Below, piece by piece: positions 43,153 to 50,192 of a stretch of 64,000 bases of DNA (positions are counted from its first letter, which is position 1; each line of letters begins with the position of its first letter). Source of the stretch: JACKCP01 sp051744925 (GTDB lineage Bacteria; Desulfobacterota; Desulfobacteria; Desulfobacterales; JACKCP01); assembly GCA_051744925.1 (NCBI GenBank), contig JBNJDM010000002.1:1-64000 (forward strand), given 5' to 3'. The notes below the pieces were generated by a model that was not told where the DNA came from, made no database searches, and was given only the letters and a program-made list of their open reading frames with translations. The position numbers and the translations under genes are program-made.

Positions 43153-43680
43153 ATAGCTGTTAAAAAGACTGAACAAACAAGGATTAATGATCAGATTCAA
43201 GAAAATGAAGTCAGAGTAATCGACTCAGAAGGCAATCAGCTTGGAGTTCTGAAAATAAAAGATGCTTTAAACACTGCAGAGGAAGCAGGCCTTGACCTTG
43301 TTGAAGTTTCGCCTGGAGCAAATCCCCCTGTATGCAGAATAATGGACCACGGTCGCTATAAGTATCAGCAGACCAAGAAGAAGCAGGAGGCCAAGAAAAA
43401 ACAGGCTGTTGTTCAGATTAAGGAGATCAAAGTAAGGCCAAAAACTGAAGAACATGATCTCAATACCAAGCTGAAACAGATCAGAAAGTTTCTTTCCCAG
43501 AATAATAAGGTAAAAGTAACTGTACGTTTCCGGGGAAGAGAAATTACTTTACCTGAAATGGCCAGGGACGTTCTGGCAAAAATAGCCGAGGAAACTGAAG
43601 ATACAGCTGTTATTGAAACAAGGCCTAAATTTGAAGGCAGAACCATGATTATGATTCTGGCTCCTAATAAAAAAGAATAG
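43153..43680 (+). CDS. infC: Translation initiation factor IF-3 with AUA start
   Basis: The 175-residue IF-3 is complete. Its N-domain has TRINDQIQENEVRVIDSEGNQLGV and its C-domain has KEIKVRPKTEEHDLNTK and VTVRFRGREI. No ATG, GTG or TTG exists in frame before the N-domain. The only sensible start is the ATA at 43153, exactly seven bases after AAGGAG (43140-43145). A rare start codon on infC is a known way for IF-3 to repress its own synthesis. Automated callers would wrongly start at the internal ATG at 43342. The gene is followed by its own terminator, separate from rpmI-rplT. Confidence 0.93.
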   Translation: MAVKKTEQTRINDQIQENEVRVIDSEGNQLGVLKIKDALNTAEEAGLDLVEVSPGANPPVCRIMDHGRYKYQQTKKKQEAKKKQAVVQIKEIKVRPKTEEHDLNTKLKQIRKFLSQNNKVKVTVRFRGREITLPEMARDVLAKIAEETEDTAVIETRPKFEGRTMIMILAPNKKE

Positions 43681-43713
43681 TTATTTTTTTACAGTTGTAA
43701 TCAAACAAAATTA

Positions 43714-43755
43714 AGCGTGAAAATCACAAGCCAATTTTCACGCTGTATTTTTTTG
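43714..43755 (+). terminator. Terminator after infC
   Basis: A perfect 11-bp stem AGCGTGAAAAT pairs with ATTTTCACGCT around a nine-base loop, followed by a T-rich run. It separates infC from rpmI-rplT, which must then have their own promoter in the following 145 bases. Confidence 0.85.
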
Positions 43756-43899
43756 TTTAAAATATTAAATTAAGATATCCGGCATAGTATTTTTATCTTT
43801 AAAAGCTTTATGCTTAAACTCAAAAATCTATCGGCAATTTTAATTTTACATTTAAATCAAAGATTTTATACAGAAGTTTCAGTGCAAGGAGATATTTAA

Positions 43900-44097
43900 A
43901 TGCCTAAAATGAAAACAAACCGCGGAGCGGCAAAAAGATTCAGCAGAACCGGCAGCGGGAAATTCAGAATACGCAGAGCTAATTCGAGCCACATTCTAAC
44001 AAAAAAAGCTACTAAGCGTAAAAGAAAACTCCGCAGATCAAATATTGCGGATAAATCAAATGAAAAACAGTTAAGACAACTTCTTCCTTACAGATAA
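43900..44097 (+). CDS. rpmI: 50S ribosomal protein L35
   Basis: This is a 65-residue bL35 with MKTNRGAAKRFSRTGSGK and the ILTKKATKRKRKLR core. It is followed by rplT after 28 bases. AAGGAG precedes the ATG. Confidence 0.97.
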   Translation: MPKMKTNRGAAKRFSRTGSGKFRIRRANSSHILTKKATKRKRKLRRSNIADKSNEKQLRQLLPYR

Positions 44098-44125
44098 TGT
44101 CAGCTGAGTAAAAGGAGAATTTAAA

Positions 44126-44476
44126 ATGAGGATTAAAAGAGGTTTTAAAGCAAGAAGAAGAAGACAAAAAGTCTTTAAACTTGCAAAAGGCTTCAGAGGC
44201 GGCAGGAACAACCTTTATCGTACAGCTAAAAACGCTGTGGACAAGGCCCTGACCTATGCATACAGAGACAGACGTCAGAACAAAAGAAACTTCAGACGTT
44301 TATGGACTGTAAGAATTAATGCTGCGGCAAGAATAAACGGGCTGAATTACAGCAAGCTTATTCACGGACTGAAAAAATCAGAGATCGAACTGGACAGAAA
44401 AATACTTGCAGACCTTGCAATTTATGATCCTTCAGCTTTTTCAGCAGTTGCGCAGAAAGCACAGAGCAATCTCTAG
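44126..44476 (+). CDS. rplT: 50S ribosomal protein L20
   Basis: This is a 116-residue bL20 with KARRRRQKVFKLAKGFRGGR, YAYRDRRQNKRNFRRLW and INAAARINGLNYS. L20 binds 23S rRNA and often represses its own operon; no clear leader mimic was identified here. It is followed by a compact terminator before pheS. Confidence 0.97.
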   Translation: MRIKRGFKARRRRQKVFKLAKGFRGGRNNLYRTAKNAVDKALTYAYRDRRQNKRNFRRLWTVRINAAARINGLNYSKLIHGLKKSEIELDRKILADLAIYDPSAFSAVAQKAQSNL

Positions 44477-44487
44477 AGTCAAAGATT

Positions 44488-44512
44488 ATCCCGGCCTGAG
44501 CCGGGATTTTTA
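44488..44512 (+). terminator. Terminator between rplT and pheS
   Basis: A perfect 8-bp GC-rich stem ATCCCGGC pairs with GCCGGGAT around a CTGA loop and is followed by TTTT. It is only about 20 bases before the pheS start, so it may act as an attenuator and not a full stop. Confidence 0.8.
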
Positions 44513-44532
44513 CAAAACTGAGGCGGATAAAA

Positions 44533-45543
44533 GTGGAACCTGAAAGTATAGACGGAATAGAACAACAAGCCCTGGAAGCTGTTAAAGCGGCCAATTCTGA
44601 AGAAGAGCTCCAGGAAATCAGAACACAGTATTTAGGCCGCAAAGGACAAATCACACTTTTCTTAAGAAATATCCCTTCTCTGCCTGCTGAAGAAAGACCA
44701 TCTGCAGGTAAAAAAGCAAACATTGCAAAAACAAAACTTGAAAAAGAGCTTAATAGTAAAATTGAAGCCATTGAAGCTTCAAAAGCTTCTGCGCCTGCTG
44801 ATATTGATGTAACTCTGCCGGGAAGAAAACCTTATACAGGAACACTTCACCCTATTACAAAAATACAACAGGAAATCTGTTCTGTTTTCTTCAAACTCGG
44901 ATTTAATATAGCTGAAGGACCAGAAATCGAAGCGGACTGGTACAACTTTGAAGCTCTTAATATACCAAAGCATCACCCTGCAAGAGATATGCAGGATACC
45001 TTTTATATATCGGACAATGTGGTACTGAGAACCCATACCTCACCGATACAGATAAGATACATGGAAACAACACAGCCGCCTATAAGCATTATTGCACCGG
45101 GCAAAGTTTACAGATGCGACTCAGATCTTACGCATACACCCATGTTCCATCAGATAGAAGGACTTCTTGTAGACAAAAACATCAGCTTCGGAGATCTGAA
45201 AGGTGTTCTTGAATCCTTTATACACAATCTTTTTGATAAGGATACAAGCCTTAGATTCAGACCGAGTTTTTTCCCCTTCACAGAACCAAGCGCTGAAGTA
45301 GATATTAAGTGCGTAATGTGCAGAGGAAAAGGCTGCCGCATATGTTCCGGCACGGGATGGCTTGAAGTGCTGGGCTCGGGCATGGTTCATCCTGCAGTTT
45401 TTGAAAATGTGGGATACGATACTGACAAATATTCCGGGTTTGCATTCGGAATGGGAGTTGAAAGGCTTGCAATGCTGAAATACGGAATTGACGACTTAAG
45501 AAAATTTTTTGAAAATGATTACCGCTTTCTGGAGCAGTTCTAG
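44533..45543 (+). CDS. pheS: Phenylalanine-tRNA ligase alpha subunit
   Basis: The 336-residue catalytic subunit has an N-terminal coiled-coil (about 1-80). The class II core has HPITKIQQEICSVFFKLGF, DTFY, LLRTHTSPIQIRYM-like RTHTSPIQIRYM, the HQIEGLLVD block, and FRPSFFPFTEPSAEVD with GFAFGMGVERLAMLKYGI at the end. The start is GTG with GAGG upstream. It forms a tetramer with PheT, encoded two bases downstream. Confidence 0.96.
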   Translation: MEPESIDGIEQQALEAVKAANSEEELQEIRTQYLGRKGQITLFLRNIPSLPAEERPSAGKKANIAKTKLEKELNSKIEAIEASKASAPADIDVTLPGRKPYTGTLHPITKIQQEICSVFFKLGFNIAEGPEIEADWYNFEALNIPKHHPARDMQDTFYISDNVVLRTHTSPIQIRYMETTQPPISIIAPGKVYRCDSDLTHTPMFHQIEGLLVDKNISFGDLKGVLESFIHNLFDKDTSLRFRPSFFPFTEPSAEVDIKCVMCRGKGCRICSGTGWLEVLGSGMVHPAVFENVGYDTDKYSGFAFGMGVERLAMLKYGIDDLRKFFENDYRFLEQF

Positions 45544-45545
45544 AA

Positions 45546-47963
45546 ATGAAAATAAGCTTAAACTGGTTAAAAAAATACGTGGATTTCAAATCCTCACCTG
45601 AAGAACTTGCTGAATCACTTACAATGGCAGGACTTGAGGTTGAGTCGATAGAATATCCTTTTGAATATTTAAAAGATGTAATCACAGGAAAAATCGAAAA
45701 GATTACACCCCACCCTGATGCAGACAAATTAAGAATCTGTATGGTTAATACAGGCGGTGATGAAAATCTTCAGATTGTCTGCGGTGCCCCCAATGTTTAT
45801 GAAGGAATGACAGGTCCTGTAGCTCTTCCGGGTACAGAACTTCCCGGAGGTCTTAAATTAAAAAAGAGTAAAATTCGCGGCATGGCTTCTTTTGGAATGC
45901 TTTGCAGCGCTAAAGAGCTCGACCTTACAGATGATTCCTCAGGAATAATGGATCTTGATAAAGAGATTAAACCGGGAACACCTCTTTTAGATGCTCTGGG
46001 ACTTACAGATGCAGTTCTTGAAGTCGACCTTACTCCAAACAGGGCAGACTGCCTCAGTATGATTGGAGTAGCAAGAGAGGTTGCTGCAATAGAAAACTCA
46101 AATGCAAAATTACCTGATGCTGAAAAATACTCAGATAAAAAAAACAAAGGCAAAATAACAGATATTGCAGCTGTTGAAGTAAAAGACACAGATCTCTGCC
46201 CGAAATACTGCGCAAGGCTTATTGAAAATGTTCAGATAAAACCTTCACCATGGTATATTCAGCAAAGACTTTTAAGTGCAGGTTTAAGACCTCTCAACAA
46301 TATAGTTGATATAACTAATTATATAATGCTTGAAACCGGACAGCCTCTTCACGCTTTCGATTTTAATGAGCTTGGCGGCTCTAAAATTGTAGTTCAAAGA
46401 GCTGGTGAAAATGAAAAATTTGTTACCCTGGACGGTAAAGAACGAACTCTTGATTCTGAAATGCTCATGATCTGTGATGCACAAAGAAAAGTTGCAGTTG
46501 CAGGAGTTATGGGCGGAGAAAACTCTGAGGTAACACAAAAAACCACATCTGTTCTTCTTGAAAGCGCATATTTTTACCCGCCTTCTGTAAGAAGAACAGC
46601 AAAAAAGATCGGACTTTCAACAGACGCAAGCCACAGATTCGAAAGAGGAATCGATACAGGTTCTGTAGAATATGCAATGAACCGGGCTGCAGAACTCATA
46701 GAAGAAGTCTCTGAAGGCAAAACCATTGAAGGCTATCTTGATTCACAAACAGAAGAATTCAAAAAAACTGTAATTACTTTTGATACAGATGCCTGCAATA
46801 AAAGACTCGGGATAGAACTTTCCCCGGAAGAGTCGGCATCATATCTTGAATCTGTGGGATTTAAAGTAGCAGACAAAACAGCAAATAAAACAGAAGTAAA
46901 GGTTCCCTCATACAGAGTTGATGTGGAAAGACCTGAAGACCTGAGTGAAGAGATTGCAAGAAGATTCGGATACAACAAAATCAAAACCACTTTTCCCGGG
47001 TCTGTTTCAGCAGAAGCTGAAAATGTTCCTGAGTTTGACCTTCGCCTGGAAATAAAAGATGCGTTGCAGTCACTTGGGTTCAACGAAGTTATAAACTACA
47101 GCTTCACAGGCCCTTCTCTTCTTGAAAAAACTCTTTTTGAAAGCAGTATAAAAGAAAATTCTGTTAAAATATTAAATCCTCTTTCCGAAGATCAGTCTTT
47201 AATGAGAACAGATCTTGTTCCGGAAATTCTTGGAAATATTGCAGACAATATTGCAAAACAGACTTTTAGTCTCAAACTTTTTGAAGTAGGACAGGTTTTT
47301 TTTCCGGATGCCGACAAAATAAACCTTTCTTCACAAAAAGAGATTATAAGTGCTGCCTGGACAGGAAGCAGAAGAAAATCTTCATGGGATGAAAAAAGCC
47401 CTGATACAGATTTTTTCGATATAAAAGGTGTGGCAGAAGCTTTTTTCGAAAAATTCAATATTACACCGGAATTTGTCAAATCTGAAACAGCTCCCTGCTA
47501 TTCAAGACCAGGTGCTTCAGCAGATATTTTGATAAATAATAAAAAAGCAGGATTTATCTGTGAAATTCATCACACAGTAATAAAAAACCTTGATATAAAT
47601 CAACCAGTATTTGTTTTTCAGACATATTTAAATGACATACTGAAAAACAAACAACTATCTTTTTTATCCGGAGAAATACCAAAATTTCCAGCTGTATCAA
47701 GAGATATCACAATAATAACACCGACTGAAACAGCCACCGGAGATATTATAAATTTTTTCAGCAGTCAGGATGAAAATCTTCTTGAATCTGTTGAACTTTT
47801 TGATGTTTACCAGGGCAAACCTATTGCTGAAAATGAAAAAAGTCTCTCATTCAGACTTACATACAGATCAAATACTGACACCCTGAAGGACAAACAGATT
47901 AACAAAGTTCATGAAAAACTGACATCAAAACTATTGAAAAATTTCAATATTCGTTTTCCATAA
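45546..47963 (+). CDS. pheT: Phenylalanine-tRNA ligase beta subunit
   Basis: The 805-residue subunit has the N-terminal MKISLNWLKKYVDF, an OB-fold tRNA-binding domain (about 40-150), the B3/B4 editing domain (LRPLNNIVDITNYIMLETGQPLHAFD), the B5 domain and a C-terminal anticodon-binding FDX-ACB domain ending near SFRLTYRS. Full length and collinear with pheS. Confidence 0.96.
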   Translation: MKISLNWLKKYVDFKSSPEELAESLTMAGLEVESIEYPFEYLKDVITGKIEKITPHPDADKLRICMVNTGGDENLQIVCGAPNVYEGMTGPVALPGTELPGGLKLKKSKIRGMASFGMLCSAKELDLTDDSSGIMDLDKEIKPGTPLLDALGLTDAVLEVDLTPNRADCLSMIGVAREVAAIENSNAKLPDAEKYSDKKNKGKITDIAAVEVKDTDLCPKYCARLIENVQIKPSPWYIQQRLLSAGLRPLNNIVDITNYIMLETGQPLHAFDFNELGGSKIVVQRAGENEKFVTLDGKERTLDSEMLMICDAQRKVAVAGVMGGENSEVTQKTTSVLLESAYFYPPSVRRTAKKIGLSTDASHRFERGIDTGSVEYAMNRAAELIEEVSEGKTIEGYLDSQTEEFKKTVITFDTDACNKRLGIELSPEESASYLESVGFKVADKTANKTEVKVPSYRVDVERPEDLSEEIARRFGYNKIKTTFPGSVSAEAENVPEFDLRLEIKDALQSLGFNEVINYSFTGPSLLEKTLFESSIKENSVKILNPLSEDQSLMRTDLVPEILGNIADNIAKQTFSLKLFEVGQVFFPDADKINLSSQKEIISAAWTGSRRKSSWDEKSPDTDFFDIKGVAEAFFEKFNITPEFVKSETAPCYSRPGASADILINNKKAGFICEIHHTVIKNLDINQPVFVFQTYLNDILKNKQLSFLSGEIPKFPAVSRDITIITPTETATGDIINFFSSQDENLLESVELFDVYQGKPIAENEKSLSFRLTYRSNTDTLKDKQINKVHEKLTSKLLKNFNIRFP

Positions 47964-48047
47964 CAAGAATATTTTCTTGACTTCAGGCGTCAAAAAGCAT
48001 ATAAAACCTGTTTGATTGTAACAGTCTTAAATGACGCCTCCTTTGAT

Positions 48048-48080
48048 AAAACGGGTCATAAAACCCGTTTTATTTTTTTA
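48048..48080 (+). terminator. Terminator after pheT
   Basis: The stem AAAACGGGT pairs with ACCCGTTTT around a short loop, then ATTTTTTT. A second inverted pair just upstream (AGGCGTCA at 47985-47992 with TGACGCCT at 48032-48039) may form an alternative or additional hairpin. Confidence 0.8.
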
Positions 48081-48104
48081 TAAAGGCCTTTATCCGGAGA
48101 TAAG

Positions 48105-48596
48105 ATGGGAATGAACTCATCAAATGATAATAACAAATTACTTATAGAAAAAATATGTGAAATTTCTCAGTCCTTGTGCGAAGCAGAAGGTTTTGAGTTT
48201 GTCCACGCTGAATTTGCAGTTCAGGGAGGTCATAAAATTTTACGTATATATATTGATAAGGAAGGCGGGGTCAATATTAGTGACTGTGCCGACATAAGCA
48301 GAGAACTTAGTGATCTTCTGGATGTAAAAATTGATATTCCCGGCAAATATAATCTTGAGGTATCTTCACCAGGATTAAACAGACCGCTTGTAAAGCCTGA
48401 TCATTTTGCAAAATTCAGAGGAGAAAAAGCACATATAAAAACTGTCGGGCCTCTTGAACCGGAATCAGACAGAAAAAAATTTAAAGGGGTTATCAGGAGC
48501 TCGGACAATGAATCGGTTGTGATTGAAATTGATCAGGGGGAAGTAACAATTCCGTTTGAAAAAATTCAGTCTGCAAGATTAAACCCTGATACCTGA
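48105..48596 (+). CDS. rimP: Ribosome maturation factor RimP
   Basis: The 163-residue RimP assists 30S assembly. It has the N-terminal GFEFVHAEFAVQGGHKILRIYIDKEGGVNISDC block and LEVSSPGLNRPL, followed by an SH3-like C-terminal domain. It is the first gene of the rimP-nusA-infB-rbfA group; GGAGATAAG precedes the ATG. Confidence 0.96.
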   Translation: MGMNSSNDNNKLLIEKICEISQSLCEAEGFEFVHAEFAVQGGHKILRIYIDKEGGVNISDCADISRELSDLLDVKIDIPGKYNLEVSSPGLNRPLVKPDHFAKFRGEKAHIKTVGPLEPESDRKKFKGVIRSSDNESVVIEIDQGEVTIPFEKIQSARLNPDT

Positions 48597-48608
48597 ATGG
48601 AGTAAATT

Positions 48609-49952
48609 ATGGTCCTGAGTGATATAAAAAGAGTAATCGAACAAATCGGAAGAGACAAGAATATTCCGATGAGTATTCTTGTAAAAACCCTTGAAGAGGC
48701 TCTTGTCTCAGCTGCCAAAAAAAAACTCGGCCCCGACGTTGAGATAGAAGTCTCATATAATGAAAAAACAGGGGATATAGAAGTTTTCCAGTTTAAAGAC
48801 GTTGTTGAGGAAGTAGAAGATCCTGAGCTTGAAATTCTTTTTGAAGAAGGAAGAGAACTTGATCCTGAGTGCGAATTAGGAGACAGCCTCGGAATAAAAC
48901 TTGATACATCAAGTTTTGGAAGAATTGCTGCCCAGTCTGCCAAGCAGGTTATCATTCAAAAACTCAGAGATGCCGAAAGAAATGCAATTTATGATAACTT
49001 CATAGATCGCGAAGGTGAAATAATAAACGGCATTGTCCAAAGATTCGACAGAAATGATATAATAGTCAATCTTGGACAGGCTGAAGCATCACTTTCATCA
49101 AGGGAACAGATAGCAAACGAATCATACAGAAGAGGCGACAGAATCAGAGCCAATATAATGAAGGTTCTGCCTGAAAGCAGAGGACCTCAGATTCTTCTTA
49201 CAAGAACGCATCCTGATTTTCTTATAAATCTTTTTAAAACAGAAGTTCCCGAAATCAGCGAAGGTGTTGTAAAGCTTCACTCAGCTGCAAGAGAACCAGG
49301 AATCCGTGCAAAAATAGCTGTTTCCTCTGCGGAATCGAATGTTGACCCTGTAGGTTCATGCGTTGGTGTTAAAGGCAACAGAGTTCAGACAGTAGTTCAG
49401 GAGCTCAAAGGCGAAAAAATTGATATTGTTTTATGGAATCCTGATCCTGCTAAATTTGTTTGTAATGCACTTGCACCTGCAGAAATAGCAAGGGTTATAA
49501 TAGATGAAGACAATAAGTCCATGGAAGTTATAGTTCCTGATGAATTTTTATCTATAGCAATAGGAAAAAGCGGACAAAACGTAAGGCTTGCTGCAAGACT
49601 TACAGGATGGCATCTTGATGTAAAAAGCGAAGCTGCTTATTCACTTGCAATGAAAAACGGATACGACTCACTGATGGAGCTTCCGGGAATAGGCCTTGAA
49701 ACTGCTGAGAAATTATATTCAGGAGGTTACAGTTCTCCTGAAGATCTTTTTGAAATTACACCCGAAGAATTATCTCAGCTGGCAAAAGTAAGCCCGGAAG
49801 ATGCTGAAAATATAATTAAAGCAGCTAAAAACGAACTTGAAAAAACGTCCCGGGAAGAATCAGAAGATGATGAAACTGCAGAATATGATGATCAGGTATC
49901 AGATGAAGAAAATACACCTGATGAAACCGATGATTTTGAAGAAGATAAATAA
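48609..49952 (+). CDS. nusA: Transcription termination/antitermination factor NusA
   Basis: The 447-residue protein has the RNA-polymerase-binding N-domain, an S1 domain (about 135-200) and two KH domains (VDPVGSCVGVKGNRVQ; IAIGKSGQNVRLAARL). A short helix-hairpin-helix segment follows (LPGIGLETAEKLYSGGY), then a very acidic tail rich in Glu and Asp. It lies 12 bases after rimP. Confidence 0.96.
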   Translation: MVLSDIKRVIEQIGRDKNIPMSILVKTLEEALVSAAKKKLGPDVEIEVSYNEKTGDIEVFQFKDVVEEVEDPELEILFEEGRELDPECELGDSLGIKLDTSSFGRIAAQSAKQVIIQKLRDAERNAIYDNFIDREGEIINGIVQRFDRNDIIVNLGQAEASLSSREQIANESYRRGDRIRANIMKVLPESRGPQILLTRTHPDFLINLFKTEVPEISEGVVKLHSAAREPGIRAKIAVSSAESNVDPVGSCVGVKGNRVQTVVQELKGEKIDIVLWNPDPAKFVCNALAPAEIARVIIDEDNKSMEVIVPDEFLSIAIGKSGQNVRLAARLTGWHLDVKSEAAYSLAMKNGYDSLMELPGIGLETAEKLYSGGYSSPEDLFEITPEELSQLAKVSPEDAENIIKAAKNELEKTSREESEDDETAEYDDQVSDEENTPDETDDFEEDK

Positions 49953-50063
49953 TTAGCCGGCTTTATTAACCGGAAAGAATATTTGACATTAAACAGCAAT
50001 TTTTTTTAGTTAGAAACTATAATTTTTTCAGGTAACATAATAAATAAATTTTAAAGAGTTCTT

Positions 50064-50192
50064 TTGAAAGTTTTTAAGAGATTTAATACAGGCTGCATAA
50101 ACCAAGATTTAATATCTGATATTTTAAACAGCTTTAAGCAAATAAATTTTTCCGAAGAATCAATACCTGGGGCGATAAAGGGGGATGGATGA
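50064..50192 (+). CDS. Possible small ORF between nusA and infB
   Basis: A 42-codon frame starts at TTG (AAAGAG upstream) and its stop overlaps the infB start in ATGA. The peptide (KVFKRFNTGCINQDL...) matches nothing I recognise. This position usually carries ylxR, but the YlxR motifs are absent. It may be a coupling leader peptide, a remnant or chance. Confidence 0.25.
   Translation: MKVFKRFNTGCINQDLISDILNSFKQINFSEESIPGAIKGDG

Noticed and set aside
43342..43680. A shorter IF-3 starting at the ATG at 43342
   Set aside because: It would remove the conserved N-domain, and no ribosome site precedes that ATG, whereas AAGGAG precedes the ATA at 43153.
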